Numbered from the stretch's first letter, positions 16,660 through 25,244 are shown. The stretch is DNA of 26,950 nucleotides from JAAZLA01 sp964560975 (GCA_964560975.1 CAZLNE010000017.1:1-26950); one strand, 5' to 3'. Notes: generated by a model not told the origin, from the letters alone. Numbers and translations: made by a program.

Positions 16660-18120
16660 ATGAAAATACTGCGGGCTGTTTTTTTGTTATTTTTCGTAGT
16701 TTTACTGCCCAGTGTGAGTGCTCAAGAAGCAATCAGCAGTGAAAATACGAAAGATAGTATACCATATGCACCGTTACTTGAATCTTACACAGCCAACGAT
16801 CGTCAGCTAAAAGAGCTTTCTTTATCGTATGAACAGGCAGAACTTAATTACAGCAGGGTTCTCATTCAAAATGGGCTAAGCTGGAATATTTCTTCTGGAA
16901 ATGTAAGTGCAAAGATTGCTGAAGATAACACATCTATATCAGTCTCTCCGTCTGCTTCGATTTTGCTGCCTTCTATTAATAACTCACAGATAAAACTAAC
17001 TTCTCCTTTGGGAATTACTCTTGGTGAAGATAAACCTTCTGTTACTGTTAATGGCGCGGGCGTCACTATAGGGACCGATATTATTTCATCTGAAAAAGAT
17101 AAACGCAGCGTAACGCTTATTAAAGCTCAGAGATCGCTCGAAGAAGCACAGCGTCGCCTCGATGCACGAAAACTAACCGTTGAAAAAGACTTTTTATTAG
17201 TACTCAAGAGTTTGTATAATTCTAAATTAACTCTTATATCTAAACAGGATACCTTAATAAGCAGACAGCGGGATTTAGATTCTTTGAAGGCTCAGGGTTT
17301 TGAAGTATCATCAGCCCGTTATAGAACAGCAATGCTTTCTTATGAGACAGCCTTGCGTGATGTAGAGGTGCAGCAGCGGTTGTTTGACAAGGCTCTGCAG
17401 AATTTTGCTCATAAATGCAATGTTGAAGTTATCTCGCTCAATATCAGCCTGCCGGAAGCTTCTCTTGTCTACATGAACTCTTTCAATAAAGAAAATTACA
17501 AGGAATTAGAAAACAGTACTTGGACTCACTATAGTAATTCTTTATCAAGAGATGCGGTTTCTCCTTTAACTGTATCTGCAGATGCAGGATATGCTCTGTC
17601 ATACAAAGAAGTAAAAGGCGAAGGTACTGTTACGAGTACTATTTCTTCTGGTGTTTCACTAAAGTACAATGGTTTTAATCTTTCTGCAGGTGTTCAGCTT
17701 CCTGTTAAAGATTTAAAATCTCCGACAATCACCTTGTCTTTGAGTTGGTCTCCTTCAGAAAAGAAATTGTCAGCAATTACAGATAAAGAAAATGCGCTTG
17801 CTGTTCAGCAGGAAAAGCTTGCAATAGAAAGTGCAAATGATACATATGAAGATACCTTAAGCGACAAGGATAAGACTAGGGAAGATCTTATTTGGCAGAT
17901 GGAAAAAAACACCGAGCAGTTATCAATGTATAAAGATCTAGTTGTTGATATGAAAAACTGGTATGAAAGGGGTGTCATTTCATTGTCTGATTATAACCAG
18001 GCCGTAACTAATTTCGAAAATGCTCTTACGCAAATTAAGATTACACAAATTGATCAGCTTTTATATGACATTGAGGTTAAATCTTTGTTTATTAATCAGG
18101 AAATGATACAGGAGAACTAA
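16660..18120 (+). CDS. TolC-like outer membrane efflux protein
   Basis: The 486-residue protein has a Sec signal peptide (hydrophobic core, cleavage probably after VSA at about residue 21) and the repeat structure of outer membrane factors: long helical hairpins with heptads (SLEEAQRRLDARKLTVEKDFLLVLKSLY and QQEKLAIESANDTYEDTLSDKDKTRED regions, quoted in part) alternating with beta-strand stretches rich in Ser/Thr/Gly (around 80-140 and 300-370). Such proteins form a trimeric channel across the outer membrane and periplasm. The family is divergent and assignment rests on architecture plus the neighbourhood: the next three genes are an adaptor, an ABC ATPase and an FtsX/MacB-type permease. GGGGG lies 4 bases before the ATG. 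It ends one base before the adaptor gene. Confidence 0.8.
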   Translation: MKILRAVFLLFFVVLLPSVSAQEAISSENTKDSIPYAPLLESYTANDRQLKELSLSYEQAELNYSRVLIQNGLSWNISSGNVSAKIAEDNTSISVSPSASILLPSINNSQIKLTSPLGITLGEDKPSVTVNGAGVTIGTDIISSEKDKRSVTLIKAQRSLEEAQRRLDARKLTVEKDFLLVLKSLYNSKLTLISKQDTLISRQRDLDSLKAQGFEVSSARYRTAMLSYETALRDVEVQQRLFDKALQNFAHKCNVEVISLNISLPEASLVYMNSFNKENYKELENSTWTHYSNSLSRDAVSPLTVSADAGYALSYKEVKGEGTVTSTISSGVSLKYNGFNLSAGVQLPVKDLKSPTITLSLSWSPSEKKLSAITDKENALAVQQEKLAIESANDTYEDTLSDKDKTREDLIWQMEKNTEQLSMYKDLVVDMKNWYERGVISLSDYNQAVTNFENALTQIKITQIDQLLYDIEVKSLFINQEMIQEN

Positions 18121-18121
18121 G

Positions 18122-19207
18122 ATGGCTGGTAAAAAAAATAAAAAGTCAAAAAAAGGTATTATCGTTTTAATAATATCAATAATCATTATTATTCTTGTTG
18201 CTTCCGGAATTTTTTATGTTCGAAAAAAGACTAAAGATGCAAAGATAATACAGGCCGCTGAATACACGGTAAGAGAAGAAACCTTTAAAAATGTAATTGA
18301 AATTACGGGTAATGTTTCGGCTGCTGCCTCTCAGGATTTAAAAGCGGCAGGCTCCGGAACGGTTACTGCAGTAGTGGTAAAAGAAGGGGATATTGTACGA
18401 AAAGGGCAGATTATACTAACACTTGATGCAACAGAACAGGAATACGCTCTTGCAAAACATGATTATGATATGGATCAAAAACGCATAAATGGTTCTGCTA
18501 AAGAGCTGGAACTAATGCAAAAACAAAGATCTGTTCTTGTTCAAAAACTGGAAGATAGAAAGGTTACCGCATATTTTGATGGTATTATTGCACAGCTTAC
18601 TGTAGCAGCAGGGGATTACCTTGATGCTAAAGACACGGTAGGGGTACTTATTGACCGTTCATATATGAAGGCTTCGGTAGAAATTGTAGAAACCGATGCG
18701 TCTAAATTGAAGGTAAATCAAAAAGTAAATTTCAGTTTCCCTGCATATTCAAATAAAGTAGTAGAAGGCTTTGTTGTTACGTATCCTTCGGTTGGACGTG
18801 TTACAAGCAGGGGTGCAACAGTCATAGATGCAGAAGTAAGAATTAATAATCCTCCTGCAGAAATACTTCCAAACTATTCTTTTACAGGTGAAATAGAAGT
18901 TACTGCTCCTGTAACTGTGACCATTGTTGAACGGCAGGCAATAGCCTCAGCTGCTGGCAAACCATATGCCGAAGTAATTCAAAAGGACGGTACTCTCAAA
19001 AAGGTCGATATTGAGATTGTTCCCTATGGAGCTTCTTATGTTAGTATTCTTTCTGGTTTAAAATCTGGAGATGTTTTAAAAAATCAAGCCTCATCTGCAT
19101 CCGGCAGGCTTAGAGTAACAGGCGGCGGAGCTGTTCCTTCTAGCGGCAATTCCCCTTCTGGTCCTACTGGCGAATTCGGCGGCGGTCCGGCTCCCATGAT
19201 GAGATAA
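18122..19207 (+). CDS. MacA/HlyD-type periplasmic adaptor protein
   Basis: The 361-residue protein has a Lys-rich N-terminus followed by one membrane helix (about 13-33), then the membrane-fusion-protein pattern: a lipoyl/barrel-sandwich half (NVSAAASQDLKAAGSGTV...VKEGDIVRKGQIILTLD), a short helical hairpin with Lys/Glu/Gln heptads (about 105-145), the second lipoyl half (AYFDGIIAQLTVAAGDYLDAKD), a beta-barrel domain and a membrane-proximal domain. The hairpin is short compared with E. coli MacA. The last 35 residues are Gly/Pro/Ser rich and probably unstructured. It should link the TolC-like channel to the ABC exporter. It is translated one base after the previous stop and 9 bases before the ATPase gene. 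Confidence 0.9.
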   Translation: MAGKKNKKSKKGIIVLIISIIIIILVASGIFYVRKKTKDAKIIQAAEYTVREETFKNVIEITGNVSAAASQDLKAAGSGTVTAVVVKEGDIVRKGQIILTLDATEQEYALAKHDYDMDQKRINGSAKELELMQKQRSVLVQKLEDRKVTAYFDGIIAQLTVAAGDYLDAKDTVGVLIDRSYMKASVEIVETDASKLKVNQKVNFSFPAYSNKVVEGFVVTYPSVGRVTSRGATVIDAEVRINNPPAEILPNYSFTGEIEVTAPVTVTIVERQAIASAAGKPYAEVIQKDGTLKKVDIEIVPYGASYVSILSGLKSGDVLKNQASSASGRLRVTGGGAVPSSGNSPSGPTGEFGGGPAPMMR

Positions 19208-19216
19208 GGAGAAAAT

Positions 19217-19978
19217 ATGAGCAATCAAATGCAGAATTCTCCAAATCCTAACATAGTCCCTGTAATAGAGATGAAGAATGTATGGCGTGTGTATACCATG
19301 GGAGACAACGAAGTTCAGGCCTTGAGGGGTATTTCATTTTCTGTTCAACGCGGTGAATTTATGTCTATTATGGGACCATCGGGTTCAGGAAAATCGACCT
19401 GTATGAATATGATAGGATGCCTTGACCGGCCAAGTTTAGGCGATGTGATAATTGACGGTATTAAAACAGCAGATATGACAGAAAGAGATCTTGCTCATTT
19501 GAGAAACGAAACCGTCGGCTTTGTGTTTCAACAGTATCATCTTCTGTCAACAATGACCGTACTCGAAAATGTTATGCTGCCTTTACGGTATCAGGGTTTA
19601 TCAATGAAGAACCGCAGAGATATAGCGAGGGAAACCCTGTCGCAGGTAGGCCTTCTTGACCGTCTTGATCACCGGCCTCATGAACTATCCGGAGGACAAA
19701 AGCAGCGGGTTGCAATTGCCCGTGCTATGGTTACAAACCCTCATATAATACTTGCAGATGAGCCGACAGGAGCACTCGATTCTGTTACAGGAAAACAGGT
19801 ACTCAATCTTTTTGGAAAAATTAATGCGGGTGGAACAACTATTGTTATTGTTACTCATGATCCCGGAATTGGCGAATCGCTTCCTCGTTGTGTACATATT
19901 TTTGACGGACAAATAAAAGACGACACACGTAATGAATTAAGTGAGCATAAAAATCCAAAAGAGGTTATCTATGTTTGA
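19217..19978 (+). CDS. ABC transporter ATPase (MacB/LolD type)
   Basis: The 253-residue nucleotide-binding subunit has Walker A GPSGSGKST (53-61), Q-loop FQQYHLL (104-110), signature LSGGQ (157-161), Walker B IILADEPTG (177-185) and the switch His214 in VTHD. This is the LolD/MacB/FtsE subfamily, whose partners are FtsX-like permeases, consistent with the next gene. Unlike E. coli MacB, ATPase and permease are separate chains. The ribosome binding site is AAGGAG. Its last 8 bases overlap the first codons of the permease gene, indicating translational coupling. Confidence 0.95.
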   Translation: MSNQMQNSPNPNIVPVIEMKNVWRVYTMGDNEVQALRGISFSVQRGEFMSIMGPSGSGKSTCMNMIGCLDRPSLGDVIIDGIKTADMTERDLAHLRNETVGFVFQQYHLLSTMTVLENVMLPLRYQGLSMKNRRDIARETLSQVGLLDRLDHRPHELSGGQKQRVAIARAMVTNPHIILADEPTGALDSVTGKQVLNLFGKINAGGTTIVIVTHDPGIGESLPRCVHIFDGQIKDDTRNELSEHKNPKEVIYV

Positions 19979-21167
19979 GGATTTATATAATGCTATTCAA
20001 AATTTCAGGCTGAATAAAACAAGAACATTATTGTCTCTTCTTGGTGTTATTATTGGAGTTGCATCTGTAATAATTATTACCACGCTCGGACAAAGTGCAA
20101 CACAAAATATTAAGGGCTCTTTCGGTTCATCCGGTCTCGATATTGTTCGTTTGAGTACGGGCTTTTCAAATAGAAGGGTTTCGTCTGGTCAAACAATTAC
20201 CTTTAACGAGGAATTTCGTACTACGCTATGGGATGTCATACCTCACCTGAATAAAATCTATTACAATAATACTTTATCTGGAAGCGTAAGCTATGGTGAT
20301 GTGAGTGTATCTTCTTCAATAACAGCAATTGAATATCAGTATTTAGAAATGAATAAATTTGAACTTGAATATGGGGAGTTTTTTAATGTCTCAGATTCAG
20401 TTCAGGGTCAGCAGAAAATTATTATTGGGCCTGAGGTTGCATCCTCTTTATTCCCTCAGGGAGATGCAGTTGGAAAAACGGTTATACTTATAACCTCCAA
20501 TATACGTTTCGGGTTTGAAGTAGTAGGAGTTTTAAAAGAACAGAGTTCCGGTTTTGAATCTACTGCCTCTGCCATGTACATTCCAAGAGGTTTTTATGAT
20601 AAAAAAATATCCCCATCGGCTAATGCTGGCACTATTGTCTTGCAGCTTACAGATCAAAGTTACGCAACAGAGGTTGTAAATATCATAAAAGAGTATGCAG
20701 AAGATAAGACGGGACAGACCAATTCGCTTCAGGTAATGTCGATGCAGAGTATGCTTGAGCAATATGATGAGGTAATGGGAACGGTAAGTCTGCTGTTATC
20801 CGGAATAGCAGCAATTTCGCTTCTTGTAGGCGGTATAGGCATCATGAACATCATGATTGTTACAGTAACAGAGCGCAGAAAGGAAATTGGAATAAGGAAG
20901 GCTCTTGGTGCAACACCAAATGCCATACGAATGCAGTTTCTCGTAGAATCTGCAACAATATCGCTTTTGGGCGGTATTTTCGGTATCTTTTTTGGACTAG
21001 TATTAAGCGGTGTCATTACCTATGTTATGGACTGGGCTTATGCTGTTCAGTGGAGCGCCTGTCTTGTTGCCTTTTTATTCTCGGCCTTTGTTGGTGTTTT
21101 TTTCGGTCTCAATCCTGCTTCACGAGCTGCAAAACTTGACCCGGTCGAAGCTCTTGCATCAGAATAA
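19971..21167 (+). CDS. FtsX/MacB-like ABC permease
   Basis: The 398-residue protein has the MacB-type permease layout: one N-terminal membrane helix (RTLLSLLGVIIGVASVIIITTLG), a periplasmic MacB_PCD-type domain of about 230 residues, then three C-terminal helices including the conserved GGIGIMNIMIVTVTERRKEIGIRKALGA region (quoted in part). It should form a homodimer with the ATPase encoded just before and, with the adaptor and the TolC-like protein, expel a substrate from the periplasm. The substrate is not readable. Start choice: the ATG at 19971 overlaps the ATPase stop by 8 bases and has GAGG upstream; an in-frame start 30 bases earlier is rejected as it lies inside the ATPase gene. It ends 3 bases from the convergent mgtC-like gene. 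Confidence 0.93.
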   Translation: MFEDLYNAIQNFRLNKTRTLLSLLGVIIGVASVIIITTLGQSATQNIKGSFGSSGLDIVRLSTGFSNRRVSSGQTITFNEEFRTTLWDVIPHLNKIYYNNTLSGSVSYGDVSVSSSITAIEYQYLEMNKFELEYGEFFNVSDSVQGQQKIIIGPEVASSLFPQGDAVGKTVILITSNIRFGFEVVGVLKEQSSGFESTASAMYIPRGFYDKKISPSANAGTIVLQLTDQSYATEVVNIIKEYAEDKTGQTNSLQVMSMQSMLEQYDEVMGTVSLLLSGIAAISLLVGGIGIMNIMIVTVTERRKEIGIRKALGATPNAIRMQFLVESATISLLGGIFGIFFGLVLSGVITYVMDWAYAVQWSACLVAFLFSAFVGVFFGLNPASRAAKLDPVEALASE

Positions 21168-21170
21168 AGC

Positions 21171-21863
21171 TTAATCTGTCAGGTTTATTTCTTCCAGCTT
21201 TCCGATGTTTTGAATATTTTCGCTTAATGCAAGAATGTCAACAATGTCGGGAGTGCGGACAGAAAAACTGATGCGGAGAATTTTTTCGTTCATTATCTTT
21301 CCTGTATCCATATTTAAAATGATAAGACCGTGCGATTGTATGACTGTATGAAGGGCTTTAAAATCGAGTTTGTTATTTTTAAAGACTAACTCAAGATGCT
21401 TCGTTCTTTCTGCAGGAAAATACTTCATTTCAAATTTGTCGAGTAAAATGAGGGCGCCAATACAAACAACTACTGTTAAAAACGAGACAAGGTACAGTCC
21501 TTTTCCTATTGCCAGACCTATAGCTGCACTTGCCCAAATAATTGCTGCAGAGGTAAGTCCTTTTATGTTCATTCCTTGACGTAAAATTGCACCGCCTCCC
21601 AAAAAGCCGATGCCGGATACCACCTGTGCTGCAATTCGTGAAGGATCGCCTGCACCTTCTACAGACATCTCTATAGAAAGAATCATTAATAATGTAGACG
21701 AAACCGATATCAATACGACTGTCCGCATGCCTATAGGCTGTTGTCTTATTTTTCGCTCAAGCCCGATAAGGGATCCTGCAATAAAACTGAGAACAATTCT
21801 AAAAATGATCGAACCGTAAGAGAGTATAATGGTTGTGTCTGCAAATTGATCCCAGAAATTCAT
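21171..21863 (-). CDS. MgtC/SapB family membrane protein
   Basis: The 230-residue protein has four to five membrane helices in the first 145 residues with the family motifs SFIAGSLIGLERKIRQQPIG (the LIGxER signature), RIAAQVVSGIGFLGGGAI and the GLTSAAIIWASAAIG motif. A soluble C-terminal part of about 85 residues (ACT-like in MgtC) follows. The family is associated with survival at low magnesium and with inhibition of F-type ATP synthase in Salmonella; the function here is unproven. No Shine-Dalgarno is present, and an extended -10 lies 6 bases before the ATG. Its 3' end is 3 bases from the convergent permease gene, so transcripts must overlap at their ends. Confidence 0.92.
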   Translation of the reverse strand: MNFWDQFADTTIILSYGSIIFRIVLSFIAGSLIGLERKIRQQPIGMRTVVLISVSSTLLMILSIEMSVEGAGDPSRIAAQVVSGIGFLGGGAILRQGMNIKGLTSAAIIWASAAIGLAIGKGLYLVSFLTVVVCIGALILLDKFEMKYFPAERTKHLELVFKNNKLDFKALHTVIQSHGLIILNMDTGKIMNEKILRISFSVRTPDIVDILALSENIQNIGKLEEINLTD

Positions 21864-21869
21864 AGCAAT

Positions 21870-21878
21870 AGTATATCA
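21870..21878 (-). promoter_or_regulatory. Extended -10 promoter of the mgtC-like gene, predicted leaderless
   Basis: Minus strand TGATATACT (extended TGn plus TATACT), then 6 bases (ATTGCT) and the ATG. No good -35 and no ribosome binding site; the spacing equals that of the his operon promoter. Confidence 0.5.
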
Positions 21879-21916
21879 TATTGACCATGGGTTGAACACA
21901 AAAAACAACAGGTATT

Positions 21917-23296
21917 TTATTTTTTAAAAAGGGTACGAATAAGGCTTTTTACATCAGTAACTTCAGTTATGCCGCTTTCTTTTTCCGGGGCGATGAACTT
22001 AGTAAAGCCAAGTGCAATGGAAGCCTTAGCTCTTTGCTTAATTCTATTTACCGGACGTACTTCGCCGGCAAGACTTATTTCACCCACAAGTGCAGTTTTT
22101 TCACTTAAAGGAATATCAGTTCGAGCAGAATACAAGGCGCTTGCAAGAGCTAAGTCTATGGCGCTTTCGGTTAGTCTTACACCGCCTGCGACGTTTATAT
22201 AAATATCCTGATCGCTAAAGCAGAGTCCCAGACGTTTTTCGAGAACAGCTGCAATCCTGCTTACGCGGGCATTATCAATATTGTCTGAATATACCCTGCT
22301 CAAAGAAGCCTTTGAAGGTACCGTCAGCGCCTGAATTTCCACTAAAAAAACACGGCTTCCTTCAAAAACGGGCACCACCGCAACCCCTGCAGGGAGAGGT
22401 CCGTTTCGTCGAATAATAAAAAGTGATGACGGATCTTCCACAGGAGTAAGCCCTTTTTCACTCATGGAAAAAATTCCAAGCTCGTCGACAGAGCCGTACC
22501 GGTTTTTATTTGCACGTAAAAATCTTATATCATCATCATTGCGCTCAAAGAGAATTACCGTATCTACCATGTGCTCGAGCGATTTTGGACCTGCAATGGA
22601 GCCTTCTTTGGTAATGTGCGCGGTCAAAAAAAGCACAGAATCCCTTTCTTTTACCCAGGAAATGAGTTCATGTGAACAGTATTTTAACTGATTTACTGTA
22701 CCCGGAATAATTCCCGCTTCTGAACTATATATTGTCTGTATTGAATCAATTATAACAAAGACTGGATTTACCGCATTTAATGCGTCTTCTATATCTTCAA
22801 GGCGGGAAGTACAAAGAATTTCTATAGAATGCATTTCTAAGCCGAGCCTTTCGGCTCTTGCTTTAATTTGCGAGGCCGATTCTTCACCGGAAACATAAAG
22901 TACCCGTCCCTTGCTTGAAATTTCTTTATTCTCTTTTTGAATCTGGCGGTTCATAGAAGAAGCAGCCTGAATTAAAAGTGTTGATTTTCCGATTCCCGGT
23001 TCCCCTCCGATTAATACAGCAGAACGTTTTACTGCTCCGCCTCCGAGTACCCTGTCAAATTCATCTATGCCGGTGAAAAACCTTTTACCTTCCTGCAGCG
23101 GAATTGCCGTAAGGGGAACAGGCCTTGCTTTTTGAACAGTTCCCTTTTTCCCAAAGGATGGTGATTGATCAGTGTCGATGTGTTCCTCAAGTGTATTCCA
23201 TTCGCCGCATTCAGGACAGCGTCCTAGCCACTTAGGCTGCGAATATGAGCAGTTTGAACAAATATATATTGTAGATCCTTGTTTTCTCTTTGCCAT
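21917..23296 (-). CDS. radA: DNA repair/recombination protein RadA
   Basis: RadA is a hexameric DnaB-like helicase that promotes branch migration in recombinational repair. All parts are present in 459 residues: the C4 zinc finger Cys13-x2-Cys16 ... Cys27-x2-Cys30, Walker A GEPGIGKST (98-106), Walker B VFVIIDSIQT (179-188), the RadA-specific KNRYG (264-268), and the C-terminal Lon-protease-like domain with VNRIKQRAKASIALGFTKFIAPE near the end (quoted in part). Length matches E. coli RadA (460). It follows the NusG-II-domain gene by 15 bases and is probably co-transcribed. A GGGG lies 11 bases before the ATG. Confidence 0.97.
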   Translation of the reverse strand: MAKRKQGSTIYICSNCSYSQPKWLGRCPECGEWNTLEEHIDTDQSPSFGKKGTVQKARPVPLTAIPLQEGKRFFTGIDEFDRVLGGGAVKRSAVLIGGEPGIGKSTLLIQAASSMNRQIQKENKEISSKGRVLYVSGEESASQIKARAERLGLEMHSIEILCTSRLEDIEDALNAVNPVFVIIDSIQTIYSSEAGIIPGTVNQLKYCSHELISWVKERDSVLFLTAHITKEGSIAGPKSLEHMVDTVILFERNDDDIRFLRANKNRYGSVDELGIFSMSEKGLTPVEDPSSLFIIRRNGPLPAGVAVVPVFEGSRVFLVEIQALTVPSKASLSRVYSDNIDNARVSRIAAVLEKRLGLCFSDQDIYINVAGGVRLTESAIDLALASALYSARTDIPLSEKTALVGEISLAGEVRPVNRIKQRAKASIALGFTKFIAPEKESGITEVTDVKSLIRTLFKK

Positions 23297-23311
23297 TGTT
23301 ATTTTGCCCCT

Positions 23312-23683
23312 TTAATAGCCGACAGCGTCAAAACCTGTGTGTTGTTCCCCTTCTATCCGTATAAACACGCGGTTCGGAAGGCACCCGATCCATTCTCCTC
23401 CCCTGCTGACAGGAGCACTTAATACACAGGTTTTATTGGGACAGGCTGATTCAATAAAAGAAGCTTTTCCATCTTTTATACCTATAATAGAATCTCCATT
23501 TTCACCTGGAATGTTATAAGTACCGTCTTTATCCAAGCTGTACTTCCATACACCGCCAGGAGACTCTATAGTCAGAATTGTATCTCCCTTGACAGCGGTT
23601 CTAATACCAAGTATAGAATAAAAACAGATGAAAATTCCAATGAGAACAATAAGTGTGTCGCCAATTTTTATTGAAACCTTCAT
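23312..23683 (-). CDS. NusG domain II-containing small membrane protein
   Basis: The 123-residue protein has an N-terminal membrane helix (about 9-28) and then one small beta domain with the family marks GVWKYSLDKDGTYNIPG and the paired cysteine segments CPNKTC and IGCLPNRV. Proteins of this NusG_II family are exposed outside the membrane and lack the transcription-factor NGN domain, so they are not NusG. Their role is unknown; in other bacteria they often sit near flavin-linked redox or isoprenoid genes. Here it is first in an operon with radA and divergent from a polyprenol-kinase-like gene. No Shine-Dalgarno is visible. Confidence 0.8.
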   Translation of the reverse strand: MKVSIKIGDTLIVLIGIFICFYSILGIRTAVKGDTILTIESPGGVWKYSLDKDGTYNIPGENGDSIIGIKDGKASFIESACPNKTCVLSAPVSRGGEWIGCLPNRVFIRIEGEQHTGFDAVGY

Positions 23684-23689
23684 TACATT

Positions 23690-23698
23690 ATTGTATCA
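23690..23698 (-). promoter_or_regulatory. Extended -10 promoter of the NusG-II/radA operon, predicted leaderless
   Basis: Minus strand TGATACAAT (TGn plus TACAAT), 6 bases (AATGTA), then ATG. This is the same 6-base spacing as two other promoters in this window. The -35 is poor. Confidence 0.5.
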
Positions 23699-23731
23699 GA
23701 CCATGAAGAAAAAAGCAGTATATAAAAAAAC

Positions 23732-23759
23732 TTTACAAAAGATAAATTTATCATATAAT
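23732..23759 (+). promoter_or_regulatory. Promoter of the polyprenol-kinase-like/DUF92 operon with a palindrome in the spacer
   Basis: TTTACA (23732-23737), 16 bases, TATAAT (23754-23759). The spacer contains the perfect 12-base palindrome GATAAATTTATC (23741-23752), a suitable place for a repressor, though AT-rich DNA makes chance palindromes fairly likely. The leader would be about 35 bases. Confidence 0.6.
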
Positions 23760-23800
23760 TTAAAAATATAGTAATACAAAAGTATATGGAGAGCGTGTAT

Positions 23801-24460
23801 ATGAATAACATTTTGGCTATAATAGTATCCTTTGTATATATTAGCATTGTGATCGGTATTGCCGCAGTATTACAGAAAAAGCAGGTATTGCAAGAAGAGG
23901 GGGCCCGAAAATTTATCCATATAGGAGTTTCAAACTGGTGGTTTTTGGTTCTTTTTCTGTTTGATTCACTCTGGTTTGCTATTATTCCTCCTATAGTTTT
24001 TATTATACTTAATTTTATTTCTTATAAAGTTAATCTTATTAAAACAATGGAAAGAAACGGTAAAGGAAGCCTTGGAACCGTGTATTTTCCGGTATCGCTT
24101 CTTTTTTTAGTATTTTTCTCATTCGCGGTTCAAAATCCATACATAGGCGGAATAGGAATTTTCATCATGGGGTACGGAGACGGGTTAGCTGCAGTTATTG
24201 GAAAAAAGTACGGTCGTCATCATTTACTCAAAGGAAAAACACTGGAAGGTAGTCTTACCATGTTTTTAACGTCAGTTATTGTTGCCGGCATCGTCGTGTT
24301 TTTTGGCGGTTATTTTCCTGTGTTTCATGCTTTGCTGGTAATACTTGTAATTGCTCTTGTTTCTACAGTTATAGAGTTATGTACACCTAGAGGGCTGGAC
24401 AATATTACTGTTCCCATAACCGCCAGTGTAGTCTTTTATATACTAATAAACCTAGTATAG
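23801..24460 (+). CDS. Diacylglycerol/polyprenol kinase family protein (phytol/dolichol kinase-like, VTE5 family)
   Basis: The 219-residue membrane protein has six to seven helices and the motifs of the dolichol kinase / phytol kinase / CTP-using family: ARKFIHIG near residue 31, ERNGKGSLGTVYFP, GYGDGLAAVIGKKYG and LKGKTLEGSLTMF. These residues bind the nucleotide (CTP in plant VTE5 and yeast Sec59). The lipid alcohol is unknown. Start choice: the ATG at 23801 with GGAGAG 7 bases upstream, rather than the in-frame ATG 15 bases earlier which overlaps that site. It is 7 bases before the DUF92 gene and the two form an operon. Confidence 0.85.
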   Translation: MNNILAIIVSFVYISIVIGIAAVLQKKQVLQEEGARKFIHIGVSNWWFLVLFLFDSLWFAIIPPIVFIILNFISYKVNLIKTMERNGKGSLGTVYFPVSLLFLVFFSFAVQNPYIGGIGIFIMGYGDGLAAVIGKKYGRHHLLKGKTLEGSLTMFLTSVIVAGIVVFFGGYFPVFHALLVILVIALVSTVIELCTPRGLDNITVPITASVVFYILINLV

Positions 24461-24467
24461 GCAACAT

Positions 24468-25244
24468 ATGAATTTTATTTACGGATTTATTGGAAGTTTT
24501 CTAATAGGTTTTTATGCGTACAAGAAAAAGAATTTGAGTCTTTCAGGCTTTGTTTCTTCTCTCTTTGTTGGTACGCTATTGTTTGGCTTCGGCACATACA
24601 TTTTATTTTCTCTATTGATGGTTTTTTTTATTTCTTCAAGTATTATTACCCGCTTTGGTGATGATAAAAAAGAAAAACAAAAAGGAAGAAATGTTCTTCA
24701 AGTATTGGCGAATTCAGGAATTGCTGTTGTATTTTCAGCATTGTATTTCTTTTATGATAAAGACATATATTTTATTGCGTCTGTCGTTGCCATTACCGCT
24801 TCGAATGCAGATACATGGGCATCTGAAATTGGAAAACTGTCCAGAGGGAGTATTGTCTCCATTCTCACCTTTAAACCCATTAAAAAAGGCGAATCAGGAG
24901 GCATAACACTTTTGGGAACAGGGGCTTCCTTGCTTGGAGCTTTGGTAGTTTCTATTGCATTTGTGTGTTTATACGGGTTATCAAATTCGTTTAGCATGCA
25001 GCTTGTTATTAGAGGTATATTGATCGCAGGTGGAGGATTTACAGGCAGTATAATTGACAGCTATTTGGGTATTTTAGTACAGGAAAAATATTTAAACAAA
25101 GAATCAGGAGAAATTGAAGAGAAACCTTATAAAAGGGATCTTGCTGCACGAGTATCAGGTTTGCCGTTTATTTCAAATGATGCAGTCAATTTTTTAGCTA
25201 CAGCCATTATCAGTGTTGTTTTTTGTGTATTCCGCGTTTCGTAA
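24468..25244 (+). CDS. DUF92 family membrane protein (VTE6/phytyl-phosphate kinase-like)
   Basis: The 258-residue integral membrane protein has about six helices and the DUF92 signature: ITASNADTWASEIG (the conserved ADTWASE block), GESGGITLLGTGASLLGAL, and GGFTGSIIDSYLGILVQ. Cyanobacterial and plant members (VTE6) are phytyl-phosphate kinases that make phytyl diphosphate for tocopherol and quinone synthesis. It directly follows a VTE5-family kinase, which would supply its substrate. This treponeme-like cell has no sign of chlorophyll or tocopherol, so a different isoprenoid alcohol is likely. An AGG 8 bases before the ATG is a weak ribosome binding site, compatible with coupling to the upstream gene. 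Confidence 0.88.
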   Translation: MNFIYGFIGSFLIGFYAYKKKNLSLSGFVSSLFVGTLLFGFGTYILFSLLMVFFISSSIITRFGDDKKEKQKGRNVLQVLANSGIAVVFSALYFFYDKDIYFIASVVAITASNADTWASEIGKLSRGSIVSILTFKPIKKGESGGITLLGTGASLLGALVVSIAFVCLYGLSNSFSMQLVIRGILIAGGGFTGSIIDSYLGILVQEKYLNKESGEIEEKPYKRDLAARVSGLPFISNDAVNFLATAIISVVFCVFRVS

